Origin: Phlegmacium glaucopus
Taxonomy: Eukaryota; Basidiomycota; Agaricomycetes; Agaricales; Cortinariaceae
Direction of reading: 5' to 3'
NCBI GenBank assembly: GCA_015039465.1
Contig: MU130573.1
Coordinates: 232,642 to 296,641, forward strand
Length of the DNA stretch: 64,000 bases
Part shown: positions 1 to 11,648 of the stretch, one piece after another
How the letters are laid out: each line of letters begins with the position of its first letter
How positions within the stretch are numbered: position 1 is the stretch's first letter
Position numbers and translations under genes: made by a program
The notes under the pieces: model-generated
Database searches by the model: none
What the model was told of the DNA's origin: nothing
The model's input: the letters and a program-made list of their open reading frames with translations, nothing else

Positions 1-57
1 CCCCCTTCAATCCAATTGTCCTCCGTTTCCAATTCTTTGTACCGCCAAACGCACACC

Positions 58-500
58 ATGGATCACAACCCGGCTGATATCGAAAATTCCTCCTCGGCTT
101 ATTACCACAAACCATTGCAACCATACCTTGAGTTATCCAACTTGAGAAGGTATGAATCCGCCGATATCCAGCACACTGTATGACATTTATCATCGTGAAT
201 TTAGCGCACAAGGATCGTTCGTAGGTGATCTCATGGAACGCAGCTGCTAATCGGTTGTTAGTGTCGCAGTATAGACATGGGCGGTTGAGCATGGGCGGCA
301 TTTACGACCGGCCTGCAACTGGAATATGCATGGCATTGAACTTGCAAAAGTGCTTCACTGGGGCGTTTATTTTTGTGAATGCTTATACTATCAATGATAT
401 AAAACCTGTTGGTGAGCATACTAGTTTTTTTGCTTGGAGATCATTTTTGTCTTACTATTCACAAACTCCCCGCAGATGGGTGACAAATACCAAATTCTAA
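58..500 (+). CDS. possible small three-exon gene, function unknown
   Basis: An ATG preceded by CACACC opens 30 codons that end at a good donor (GTATGAAT, from 150). Splicing to an acceptor near 214 and then across a second intron (GTAGGTGAT...GTCGCAG) joins a 75-codon frame ending at 500. That last part contains RHGRLSMGGIYDRPATG and a hydrophobic stretch (CFTGAFIFVNAY). I do not recognise the product, and the C-terminal end could instead be an intron. The model rests only on splice signals and an open frame. Confidence 0.25.
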
Positions 501-1410
501 AAGAACCCATCTCGTCAGTCTGGCTACGGGAGACTAGAAACTCTTCTTTGGGTCGCGCTATTTCAACTATTGCCTCCACAAATCGAACTGACAGTTGCTT
601 TGTCAATCGTAGATTTGCTATTTACCCACTCCAAAAGCGTTGCACATGGCCACAAGCTTCAAGTTGTCCAGGACTTCCCACGAAATTTTGGCTTAGTTAC
701 TGCATTCAATGGCTTGCTTTAGTCGTATCGAGGGTTGAGGATATGCATGAACTGGGTATACATCCACCAGTCAATTTGTGAAATTTGACGGACTGTATCC
801 ATGCGATGAGATATTACCGCAACTAATACTAGCACTGAGAAGTGAGATATTGAGCGCTGAGCAGTAAGAACAGCACTCTGAAGCATGGTGACAGTGAACG
901 TGACATTGGCAATTCTGAGGTTGTTACTGTTTTTGCAAACTTCAACTGCATTGGCAACAGTGAAGAAGGACAATATTATCTGTTTTGAAGTGAGAGCGTA
1001 TTCTTTTTGCAGATACCGAGCTGGCATGCATTACCCGTGTTGACTCAGTCTCGGATGTGACCTGTCGCAGATCCTTCTCTTGAAGTTCTGGCCGCATAAG
1101 ATACACTGTGGTCGCGGTCTATGGGATATAGAATCACTCCTTTCAAGGCGGGGTCGTCTACGCAACCCCAACTTGAACGGTCCCCCGACGTGACAGTGAT
1201 GAGGCCTTGAGGCTTGAGGTAAAACTAGTCTGATCATAAAGTGGTTCGACAATTCTTGGACTCTTCTCTCTCTCCAAGTGCTACATAACGTTTTTACTTT
1301 TACTTCTAAATTCTATTCATTCCTTTATTACGGGCTTTGGTGGCATTGCATCTCTTGGACTCCCTCTCCTCCATCCAGATCTCGCTTTTTAGTGATCCTG
1401 TACGCCCGCC
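501..1410. other. no gene recognised
   Basis: Short frames on both strands look like chance openings. I see no domain, repeat or RNA gene. The last 150 bp are pyrimidine-rich (TCTCTCTCTCC, CTTTTTAG) and probably hold the promoter of the gene starting at 1411. Confidence 0.4.
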
Positions 1411-2217
1411 ATGACTTTAAATCGTACCGCTTTTTACAGTGAGTCGGTCAGAGTCAATATCATTGCTAAACTGAATGCTCATATATTTCTTCAGTCGCAG
1501 CCCTCTTTACCGCCATTCTGCAAAGCGTCTTTGGAACGCTCGCAGGGTTCGTTAATGGACAATCGCCTTGTTTATGTCAGTCCACCTTTTTCCTCATCCA
1601 CGACATGAGTGCTTAGGTTATTCACTGTCTATTGCCAGATGTTTTCGGAAAACTCGCCGGCGCGCTATCAATCGCGACTTGTATATGGATAGCTATTTTG
1701 TGAGTTTCATCCAATTCACTTCTGAAATTCCGCTCACTCCACCTTTCCATGATGGTAGAATGAGATATAATCGGAGACCGCAATCAACCAATCCTCTCTG
1801 CCGTTCCTATACTCATTTCATGTCTTTCGCCGTCTTTGGAGTTGCTTGGCTAGGTACTCACCTCGCCGTCTATTACTTGGTTATGCATAAAATCTCTGAC
1901 ATGTTTTCTCTTTACGCAGCTATCGGCATAATGCTCGCCACACAGATGCCATGGGAATGCAATGGTAAAACTCTCTGGTGTGCAGCTGCCAGTTTCTCAA
2001 GCGCACTCGCATTTTGTACGAGTATATCTTGTGAGTTGTCCCTTTTCAATTCCGCCATCCTTCACCTTCTCTCAAAGCGCACCGATATTAATTATTTTTG
2101 TCATTTATAGCCATCATCGCTGCCTACCTCGTATATCGTTCAGCTGCTTCCTCTGGGGCAGGATTGGTAGTGAACGTCGATCAGCCGTCGAAGAGGGAAT
2201 TGACTCCAGACATGTGA
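1411..2217 (+). CDS. small MARVEL-like four-helix membrane protein
   Basis: A multi-exon gene for a short integral membrane protein. Exon 1 (MTLNRTAFY) ends at GTGAGTCGG. The next exon gives ALFTAILQSVFGTLAGF, then VFGKLAGALSIATCIWIAIL, then FAVFGVAWLAIGIMLATQMP, and the last part ASFSSALAFCTSIS joined to IIAAYLVYRSAASSGAG, with a short polar tail ending at TGA. Four hydrophobic segments, a Cys in a loop (PWECNGKTLWC) and about 150 residues in total fit the small MARVEL-type tetraspan proteins common in fungi. Most introns (about 40-65 nt) keep phase. The acceptor of the third intron, around 1800-1820, is uncertain because two nearby AG sites give stops, so one internal boundary is a guess. 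The function of such proteins is not established. Confidence 0.6.
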
Positions 2218-3517
2218 AGGACATACGACGACTCTCCATGGCCAGCACAAGGCGCCTCGTTTAGCTCATTTGGGGCTATCTTTTTTTGATTCTTTTTTTG
2301 GAGGATTGGCCCTCAAAACGCACCATACAATTACTTGACTTATCCCGACTATTTGTCACCTCAGCTGCACCCCTGACCTTGTGGTCTTGCAACACCCTTC
2401 CGCCGGTTTTGCAGTGGTATCGATAACTGTGTCATGACTATTATAATGATAATTTTTTACGAGCCGTTCACAACATCAGCATGTTTCTCTCGGGATATTC
2501 ACCTCGCTCTGAGTTTCTCTTCATAAAAAGATGGCTCTTAATCAGGCACCGAATGGCGACCTTGCTTCTGACATAGGGTTGCGTATAAAGGTCCGACGGC
2601 TATACGTAAAAGTCTGTAATTTACATAGCAGATTTTCCGCAAGGCCCCAAGGCCTTTATCGATGGACAATGGGAACAGCAAAGAAAGGAAATTCTTGCGG
2701 ATGAGCCAGTTTCTCGCACAAGGAAGATGAAAGGAACCAACGGCACCACTACGAAGACATTCGAGGAGGGAATTTGCAGTTACCCAAAGAGATAAATACC
2801 TCGCCGACACCATTACTTTTGTGCAAACTTTTCTAGTCCTCCAAAAAAAAGCCATTTCATTATTCCTCTCGCATAAACACTCCTTTTAGTGATAAGAAGA
2901 CATAATATTGAGGGTTTCTTATCAGCTTCAAAACTGAGTGAGAAAATTTGTTTGGTGGGTGGTTACATCTTGCCTCTAATACAACTTGCAAAAAAAAGGG
3001 TAGTTCTTATCCCTCTCGTATAAACACACTTTTTTTGAAGAGTTTGTATTGACAGAATATCACAAAAACTGGAAGAGGAATGATAGTTTTGCGACAAACT
3101 ACAGTGTGAACAACAAAATCCAATTATTACTGGTCGAAAGTACGAGCCACTGTCACGGTCTCAACGATGTGACGACCTCGTACTTTGTGGAACTACACGA
3201 TGGATCACAGTCAACACCTCCTTCATACCCGCGGTCCGAGTCTGACTCCCTGAATCTGTTTCAGATTCCTCACTTTTCTTATGCTGACTGTTCCGGCTTT
3301 TTGCAAGGTTGTTTTTCTGAATTGATTTTCACGCTATTTACTCATTAACCTAAAATGTGCTAGTCCAGAGCCTTTTAGAGTTAGGGGTTTTTTTGGGGAG
3401 GCAAAAGTAGCGGTGTCTAAGTGATCGGCACCATAGATGTCTGACTTTTATCAACCCTAAACCTACTAGCCTGAGCGGTAAACGTTTCAATGTTTAAACC
3501 TCTGTATTCTAGATACG
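2218..3517. other. intergenic, no gene recognised
   Basis: About 1.3 kb without a convincing coding region on either strand. Only short chance frames are present. A near-repeat of CCTCTCG(C/T)ATAAACAC occurs at about 2864 and 3012. The end of the region is the probable promoter of F-box copy A. Confidence 0.4.
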
Positions 3518-5105
3518 ATGGCGCTTGTGGACATTGCACTGGATCTGCAAATTGTGATCTGCAGCTTTCTCCATCCTTCCGATATCCTCGTTTTGCGTAA
3601 TGTATGCCTTCGATTCCTTTTTTATATGGTGAATCACTCAACGAAGAATTGTTAGACATGCAAAACTCTCCAACTTGTTACAAGGCAAAGGATAGTATGG
3701 GTTGATGCTCTTCGTCGAGTATGCCTAGAAAACATATTATTTTTGCCGAGTTTCCCTATGCTCGATATGAGCGACGCGGTACTGGAACAAGCTGCGATGG
3801 CACCGCGGAGGTGGATTGAGCTATCCACCTCATTGTCAACTCAAGGATCGAGCGTACTATCCCCCACAGTGACTAGGATTATCGATAATCCATTTCCAAC
3901 CAATCTAGGGAACGATGCGATCGTTAGCCTGGTGCCTGGCGGCCGATATATGGTGATTTCTTCATCGAAGGGCCTTGGGGTTTGGGATTTAGGATATACA
4001 TCGAGTGCCGATTGCAAGTTAATTGCTTCTGTTGAAGTTGAAGCCAACCTCAAATCTGGTGACGTTCATGCCACCCCTGATGGCATGGGCCTGGTAATTC
4101 TTTCACATCTCACGTAAGCTCAGTCTGTTATCCTATGATTTCACCCAGATTGATAGGTTTTGTAGAGTTCTACATTACTCTTTCTACGAGATATATCCGC
4201 AAAGTGAAGTCCCTCAGCTCACCCAAATTGCTCATCTTGATTTGGAGCCCCCCTATTCCGGCAATCGGTATTGTGTATCACCTGACAAAATGATCTGGTA
4301 CCACTTCCATTGGCATGAGATCGTTTTCACGGTCTGGGACTATCGACTGAACGCTTCAGTGACTTTCGCGGCCCAAGTCGATGTGGATAAAATCGAGGGC
4401 AGCGTCGAGGTAATAGATGTTCCCATTTTGGGGGCCAACAGTTGCAGAGCTCATATTGATAAATAGGTGCTCGGTACACAGACAGCTATCGTTGTTTTAT
4501 ATCAGGAAGCAATATCGATCTGGGCCATTCCACCTCTGTCGCCTCAGACCCCCAATTTTCATGACCAAAATCGCTCTCAGTTCCTACCACTCTTCACAAT
4601 TCCATTTCCACATGGTCCTGCAGTCACCTTCAAATGGAGAACAATGTCTAGCTGGTATATTGGCTCACAACCTCTTTATTTCGACAAAGTATATGGAGAG
4701 GGTTGGCAAGTTCAACGTTTCAAAATCATCATTGAACCTGACTTGAGCGATGCTACTCTCCATCTCATATACACCCACCCGATGGCTCCTAACATCTACA
4801 TGCTCTTTCGATCCATGGTTTGTGAGGATACCCTGGTCTCTTTCTGGGATACCGGGGACCGTGACTATTGTGAAATACATACCACATCGATACTATCTCG
4901 TCCTAACCTATCTAGAGTCAGGGTGTTTCTGCCTCCGAGTCTGGATAGGATACTTTGGCGCAGCCTTTCTATTTGCCCAGCGTCTGGTAGGTTTGCATAT
5001 TTCCATAAGCACAACCCCCCAAGAGTAGTAGTTTATGATTTTCTACCACATCAGAGTCCTGACGGTGCTCTTTCTAGCACCATTTTACCTCCCATTTCTA
5101 CCTGA
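3518..5105 (+). CDS. F-box family protein, copy A
   Basis: Four exons (3518-3601, 3656-4113, 4166-4409, 4467-5105) in continuous phase give 474 aa. The N-terminus MALVDIALDLQIVICSFLHP and the following SDILVLRN...CKTLQLVTRQRIVW form a short F-box, the Skp1-binding helices of SCF ubiquitin ligases. The rest is a beta-rich substrate-side domain carrying the family landmarks APRRWIELS, VPGGRYMV, VWDLGY, HATPDGMGL, VWDYRLNASV and ISIWAIPPL. These repeated VWD/WAI strands suggest a propeller-like fold, which is inference. Three close paralogues lie on the opposite strand (copies B-D). Copy A is the most divergent: it has LDMSD where the others have PDMSD, and a shorter loop after STQG. The substrate is unknown. 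Confidence 0.8.
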
Positions 5106-6157
5106 TAAACTAGTTGAAGTCCACAATGTGAAATTATTAAATCCATGACAGTTGGCCTTTCATACACTGCCCATTTTAGGAAGCAGATCGGTGGCTGTAG
5201 ATGACAGTGGAGAACTACATAGGTCAAGTTTTGGTACAGCTCCTGGCCCGCCTTTTGTAAGTAGCTGAAGGTGGCTGATCGCTGGAGCCATAGATTGTAT
5301 GATATTGTCAACTTGGGGAGCTTTAAAAGCCATGTGGAATATAATGCAAAATATTTACTTTGAAAAAAAAACTTCCTTTAACAAGTTGTCCCTCAATCAG
5401 AGAAAGTGGCTCGCGAACATGGATCAGAAAGAGAATTAACCTACTCGATGGTTCAAAAGAAAGTTCACTTCAAGTTTGTTGCAACGTCTTAAGAAGGATT
5501 AATTGCATCCCATTTCAACCTACTACAAGCTACTTCACACTCGGATTAGTTTTTTTGACAAATCCCCAGTGTTGAGCGCTCTGGATTCTGTAACTTGCAA
5601 TGTAAATGTTGGTTGAACAATTTGAAAAAGTTGGCAATAAGAACGAGTTAAGTTTCCGTGCAAGTCATAAAGCCAAGACCCCGAGATAATAAGTTCTGTG
5701 TAGGTATATCAACGACTATTTCGATATCAGGTAATGCTTTGGGATCATGGTCGGCAATGCTGAGGATTCAAGTGAAGTACGGCCAGCGTTTGCTCAACTC
5801 GATCAATCCCCCAGGGGGGTAATCCATTAAAGTAAGAGACTCACTGAAATAACTCCCACCAGTGGGCAGTCATTGGCGTAGTTGGTGTTGTTGGTGTTAT
5901 GGGAAGAAACACGTGATCAGTTTGATTTTAGTATGCTTTGATGGGCGCGACTAGCAGCTCCATATGACTCATCATCGACTGATTATCAGTAGTTTATGAA
6001 GTCTGCCTACAAGAGACTACATTGTAAGCGCTATAAATCGAGATCACAAAGAATCGGGAATAAAAATCATGTTCGTTACATTGGAGGGTGTGACCAATCA
6101 ACATTCGCACTACATAGTCCCTCTTGAATAATTTAAATGTTTCCCAAGATGTCGATA
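5106..6157. other. intergenic between convergent F-box copies A and B
   Basis: About 1 kb between the 3' ends of two convergent genes. The stretch at about 6025-6100 (TCGGGAATAAAAA...CATGTTCGTTACATT) recurs downstream of copy C at about 8903-8935, so the 3' flank was duplicated together with the gene. No gene is recognised. Confidence 0.5.
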
Positions 6158-7790
6158 TCATAAAACGAGAGACGAAATAGTACCGCTGTCAGGGCCATGA
6201 AGTGGTAGAAAGTCGAAGACTACTATTCTGTCGATATCACCCCAGCCGAGATGTACAAGCCTACCAGATGCTGGGCACAAAGAATGGCTATGTCCACACC
6301 CATCTAAGGGCAACAACATGCTGACTACAGATGGGTCCCTGTGCAATATAGTGTTGGTAGGGTGAGATATTATCGATCCAGTATATACTCCATATTGGTT
6401 AAAGGTATCCCAGAAACAGACCAGGATATCGTCACAAATATTGGATGTAGAGGGTGTTCCCATAACTTCGGAATCATGGGCAGTTAGCTGGAGGGTATTT
6501 ATGAAATGGAGGGTAGCGTCGCTCAAGTCGGGTTTGATGATGAGCTTGAAACGCTGAAGTCGTAAATGCCCTGCATATACCATGTCGAAATAAAGAGGTT
6601 GCAAGGAGCCAAAATACCAGCTAGACATTGTTATCCATGTGGGGGGTTCGGGATGGAGTGAAAGACCATCCGGAAATTTAAGTCTGATCAGTGGTGGGAG
6701 TCGAGCAAGATTGTCACAATCAAAATTGGCGGGTTGAGACAGAGGTGGAATAGCCCAGATCCATATTCCTTCCTCATGTAAAATGACAATAGCCGTCTTT
6801 GTAATGAGCACCTATTGATTAAAATAGTAAGCTTCACGACTTTTGGCCTGAAAGATGGGAATATTCATACCCGCATGTTGTAGTCAACCTTCGCCACATC
6901 GACTTCGGCAGTGAAAGACACTGAAGCGTTCAGTCGGTAGTCCCAGACTCTGAAAATGATCTCATATGGAAGGGGGGTGTACCAGAAAACGTTGTCAGAT
7001 AATATATAACGATAACGGGAATGGGCGAAATCAAGAGAAGCAATTTGGGTGAGCTGAGGGGTTTCGCTTTGCGGATATATCTCGTAACAAGAGCAATTAT
7101 CTTTGTATCTGCAACGTGTATCGCCTGGGTAAATATACCAATCATAGGATAACAAGTTGAACCTACCGACGAAGCAAAAATATTGTTAGGCCCATCCCAT
7201 CGGGGGTGGCGTGAACGTCGCCAAGGTGAGAGCTAGCTTCAGGTCCAAGCAAAGCAATTAACTTGCAATCGGCAGTCGACATGTATCCTAAATCCCAAAT
7301 CCCAAGTCCGTTCCGCGAATAGACCACCATGTATCGGCCACCTGGCACAATGATAAGTTTAGTATCAGCGCTTCCCCCCTCTGGACCACTGTCAAATGGA
7401 TCGTCGATAATCCTAGTTGCTGTGGGAGACAGTCTTCCTTCAGAGCCACTGACTCCTTGAGTTGACAATGAGGCAGATAGCTCAATCCACCTCTGCGGCG
7501 CAATCGCAGCTCGTTCCAGTTCCACGTCGCTCATATCGGGTATAGGGAAACTTGGCAAAAATAGTGTATTTTGTAGGCATACTCGATGGAGGGCATCAAT
7601 CCAGATTAGTCTTTGCCTGGTAGCAAGTTGGAGAGTTTTGCATGTCTTCGTTTATTCATTGAGCAACCTGCCAAAAAAGAAAAAAACCGGGAAATCGAAG
7701 GCATACCTTACGCAATGAGAGGATATCGGAAGGATGGAGAAATGTGCAGATTATGATTTGTAGATCAAGCCCAATGTTCGCAAGCGCCAT
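6158..7790 (-). CDS. F-box family protein, copy B
   Basis: Exons 7790-7707, 7645-7167, 7108-6871 and 6811-6158 join in frame to 484 aa. The N-terminus MALANIGLDLQIIICTFLHP differs from copies C and D only at the fourth and fifth residues (AN for VD). It continues with SDILSLRK, then CKTLQLATRQ. The second exon carries PDMSDVELERAAIAPQRWIEL and VPGGRYMVVYSRNGLGIWDLGY. The last exon begins at GTGCTCATT after a TAG acceptor and contains HEEGIWIWAIPPLSQ. The C-terminus runs seven residues past that of copies C and D (TISSLVL instead of VY). Intact; it probably acts as an SCF adaptor by family analogy, with unknown target. Confidence 0.8.
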
Positions 7791-9060
7791 CGTGGCTGAA
7801 ATATCAGAACCAAGTCAGATGTTGACAATAGTGAGGAGTAATTGTAGCAGAGGTGATTGCGACGCAGTATTCGTTCTTTTATGCGCAGCTCCGGAGAACT
7901 GGGAGTCACGTGTTGTTTGTTATTTTGGTCTCTGACCATTGTCTTCACACAACATCTTCACGAACAGGGCAGTGATAAGGGTCGTAATATCTATTGTGAG
8001 TTGTAAAATTGTTGATTAGTACTATGATGATGCTTAACGTATACATGAAGCTTCATCAATCTTTACCCCACGACATTTACTCGTCGGATCTCTCCCTAAA
8101 TGAATACAACTTGTCAGCCTAAATTTTGTTTGACTTCGTTCCACCTTTCCTATCCCCCCAGCTAGTGCTGCGGCTGCAAGCACACAAGTTACGTCGCTGG
8201 CGTTACTGTGAGTATTCAACTTTACCCATCGCATCCTAAAGTATTTAACCATTGTCATCGATCAGGCTCCCCATGACCTAGTCTCTACTTCAGTTTCCAC
8301 TTTGGCGATCAATGAGCAAGATGTAAGCATTCCAGTCGCTAGCGCTACTGTGAGTGTTCAACTTCACCCATCACATCCTTAAGCAATTAACTATTGCCAT
8401 CGATCAGGATGCCCATAGCCTAGTCTCTACTTAGGTTTCCACTTTGGCGATCAACGATCTTGCTCTTGTAAGCATTCTAACCGCTGGCATTAATGTGAGT
8501 GTTCAATTTAGTCCATCGTATCCATCACTGCTCAATCATCCTCGTTAATCAAAGTGCCCATGAACTCCAAGTCTCTGCTTCGGTTTCCACCCCCTCCGGT
8601 AGCCCATCCGGTTTATGTGAAGACCCAGTGTATCTCAAACTTTTGGTCCACAGTTTCTATTGGAATAAAGGTGCTACAATACTTTTATACATATATATGT
8701 TGGTCCTCAGTATTTATTCATAACTGTTCGTTGCGCTTACACTTATGATTAAAGTTAATAAAAAGTTGGCCGAACAGCGATGTGGACTCGTATATGCCAT
8801 GCGTAGCAATAGCCCTCACCTGCAAGTTTTTGACTGTCCCAAAACCGGAATTATTCAATACAATTGTAAGCGGTATAAAGCGGTAAGTAGATTCATGAAA
8901 ATTCGGGAATAAAAAGCCATGTTCGTTACATTGCTGGTCTGATCACAGATATATCAATGCCAAGCGGTTCTTTCTTTCTCTTTCTAATCGACTTTTACGC
9001 TAATCATTCTTGAATAATCTAAAGTTTCGACGACATCACAAAACGTGAGATGAAATGGTA
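7791..9060. other. intergenic, contains an exon-like tandem repeat
   Basis: Upstream of copy B and downstream of copy C. It includes the roughly 143-bp tandem repeat listed separately. Short open frames occur between the repeat units' splice-like sites, but I could not assemble a protein from them. Confidence 0.4.
8160..8610 (+). repeat. tandem repeat of about 143 bp with splice-like borders
   Basis: Three units start near 8195, 8337 and 8482 (CGCTGGCGTTACTGTGAG, CGCTAGCGCTACTGTGAG, CGCTGGCATTAATGTGAG). Each unit carries TGTGAGT(G/A)TTCAA, then ATCGATCAG (units 1 and 2) or a variant, then CATGACCTAGTCTCTACTT-like sequence and TTTCCACTTTGGCGATCAA. The order donor-like site, about 60 bp, acceptor-like CAG, about 60 bp of open sequence resembles repeated intron-exon pairs. 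The second unit has an in-frame TAG. Confidence 0.55.
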
Positions 9061-10686
9061 CTAGTAAACACCGCTGTCAGGGCCATGAAGTGGTAGAAAG
9101 TCAAAGACTACTATTCTGTCGATATCACCCCAGTCGAGATACACAAACCTACCGGATACTGGGCACAAAGAATGGCTGTGTCCACACCCATCTACAGGCA
9201 ACACCATGCTGACTACAAATGGGTCCCCGCACGGTATAGTGTTGGTGGGGTGAGATAATATCGACCCAGTATATATTCCACACCGATCAAGGGTATCCCA
9301 GAAAGAGACCAGGATATCCTCACAAATGTTGGATACAGAGGGTGTTACTGCCCCTTCGGAATCATGGGCAGTTAGCTGGAGGGTATTTATTAAATGGAGG
9401 GTAGCGTCGCTCAAGTCGGGTTTGATGATGAGCTTGAAACGCTGAAGTTGTAAATGCCGTGCATGTACCATGTCGAAATAAAGAGGTTGCGATGAGCCAA
9501 AATACCAGCTAGACAATATTCGCCATTCGGGGGGTTCTGGATGGAGTGCAACACCATCCGGAAATTTAAGTCTGATCAGTGGTGGGAGCTGAGCAAGATT
9601 TTCACAATCAAGATTGGCGGGTTGAGCCAGAGGTGGAATAGCCCAGATCCATATTCCTTCCTGATGTAAAATGGCAATAGCTGTCTTGGTCATGAGCGCC
9701 TATTAATTAAAAATAAGCTTCACGACTTTTGGCCTGAAAGATGGGAACATTTATACCCGCATGTTGTCGTAGTGAAGCATCGCCTTGTCGACTTCGGCAG
9801 TGAAAGACACCGAAGCGTTCAGTCGGTAGTCCCAGACTCTGAAAATGATCTCATTCGGAAGGGCGGCGTACCAGATAATGTTGTCAGATAATATATAACG
9901 ATAACGGGGATGAGACTGGGCGAAATCAAGATGAGCAATTTGGGTGAGCTGGGGGGTTTCGCTTTGCGGATATATCTCGTAACAGCAGCAATTATTTTTG
10001 TATCTGCGATGCGTATCGCCTGGGTAAATATACCAATCATAGGATAACAAGTTGAACTTACCGACGAAGCAAAAATATTATTAGGCCCATGCCATCGGGG
10101 GTGGCGTGAACGTCACCAAGGTGAGAGATATCCCCAGGTCCAAGCGAAGCAATTAACTTGCAATCGGCACTCGACATGTAACCTAAATCCCAAACCCTGA
10201 GTCCGTCCCGCGAATAGCCCACCATGTATCGGCCACCTGGGACAAGGATAAGGTTAGCACAATGATCCCTTCCCTCTGGACCATTTTCAAATGGATCATT
10301 GATAATCCTAGTCGCTGTGGGGGACAGTCTTGCTTCAGAGCCACTGAATCCCTGAGTTGAAAATGAGGCAGATAGCTCAATCCACCTCCGCGGCGCAATC
10401 GCAGCCCGTTCCAGTTCCATGTCGCTCATATCGGGTATAGGGAAACTTGGCAAAAATAGTGTATTTTGTAGGCATACTCGATGGAGGGCATCGATCCAGA
10501 TCAATCTTTCCCTGGTAGCAAGTTGGAGAGTTTTGCATGTCTTCGTTTATTCATTGAGCAACCTGCCAAAAAAGAAAATCGGGAAGGGAATCGAAGGCAT
10601 ACCTTGCGCAATGAGAGGATATCGGAAGGATGGAGAAATGTGCAGATTATGATTTGTAGATCAAGCCCAATGTCCACGAGCGCCAT
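9061..10686 (-). CDS. F-box family protein, copy C
   Basis: Exons 10686-10603, 10540-10062, 10003-9757 and 9699-9061 join in frame to 482 aa. The F-box region is MALVDIGLDLQIIICTFLHP followed by SDILSLRK. The second exon has PDMSDMELERAAIAPRRWIEL, VPGGRYMVGYSRDGLRVWDLGY and HATPDGMGL. The third has FRVWDYRLNASVSFTAEVD and the last HQEGIWIWAIPPLAQ, ending DSGVY. It is most like copy D, including the shared 3' flank (AATGCCAAGCGGTTC, seen at 15,426 for D). Intact, with the same intron positions as the other copies. Presumed substrate receptor of an SCF complex; target unknown. Confidence 0.82.
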
Positions 10687-10835
10687 CGTGGCTGAAATAT
10701 CAGAACCAAGTCAGATGTTGATAATAGTGAGGAGTAACTGTGGTAAAGGTGATTGCGACGCAGTGACATTTCATATCTTTTACTTTCCCGAAACCGGAAT
10801 TATTTACTACCATAGCCCGGTGTTGTAAACTTTTA

Positions 10836-11074
10836 CAGCCGTTTTCATAACGATAGGCCTCGACGTTTCCTCCTTGTTTAGACCGTGTTTGGCTGTATCG
10901 GAAGATCTGGTCCAAAAGAAGTACGAGCCGACGGTCTGCCGTCCGGGATCGGATTCTTCCAAACATTCGCCCATCGACGGCAGACCCTCGGCTCCTACTC
11001 CAGATCCTCCGATACAGCCAAACACGGTCTAAACAAGCAGGAAACGTCAGGGCCTATCGTTATGAAAACGGCTG
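10836..11074. mobile_element. hairpin MITE with TA target duplication
   Basis: A 239-bp foldback: the left end CAGCCGTTTTCATAACGATA reappears inverted at the right end, and pairing continues through CTTGTTTAGACCGTGTTTGG and its complement to near the centre, so almost the whole element is one imperfect hairpin. TA lies directly outside both ends (10834-10835 and 11075-11076), the hallmark of Tc1/mariner-type insertion. There is no coding capacity. It sits 150 bp upstream of the copy C start codon. Confidence 0.8.
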
Positions 11075-11076
11075 TA

Positions 11077-11648
11077 GGAATCAAGCCAGATATTTGCGAG
11101 TTCCGCACCAAATTTAATTGAACCTTTACCAAGGCAAATTATGGCTTCTCAGCTACAAGGGTATTTTTATTTTTTTAGATCCAAAAATTGACGTTGAAGG
11201 AAGGGAATCGGGAAAAAGAAAGGGGACTAGTACATAACCGAATTCCCAGTCATGCTCAGCTATTTCTCAGAATCTCAGAGAACATTTTTAGTGAAAAGAT
11301 TGGCTAGAGCATTAACACCCCCGACAACGCGCAGAAGAAGTCAAAGGAGGAAGGCAAGCATATTACATAAAAGGATGAGAAATACATAAAACAGACGACG
11401 CCTGCCGCATTTCAACGTTTCAACTGCAGCTCGGATTGTAAAGTCAAGACCTCTAGATAATAATATCAGGAGGACTGAAGCCACACTTGCAGAGATCGTA
11501 CGGTCCATGCAAAGAGGTAAGATATCATGGTTGCCTAAGAGATAATAGTAAGTAGGAGAGGGAAGCGATGGCGTTATAGTGCTGAATGGAGCTAATATAA
11601 GCAAGAGATTTGTATGAATAGTAATTCAGAAAATCAACTTACGCGTAT
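11077..11648. other. intergenic, no gene recognised
   Basis: Between the hairpin element and the 3' end of the DUF6535 gene. AT-rich near 11,165. Nothing recognisable on either strand. Confidence 0.4.
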
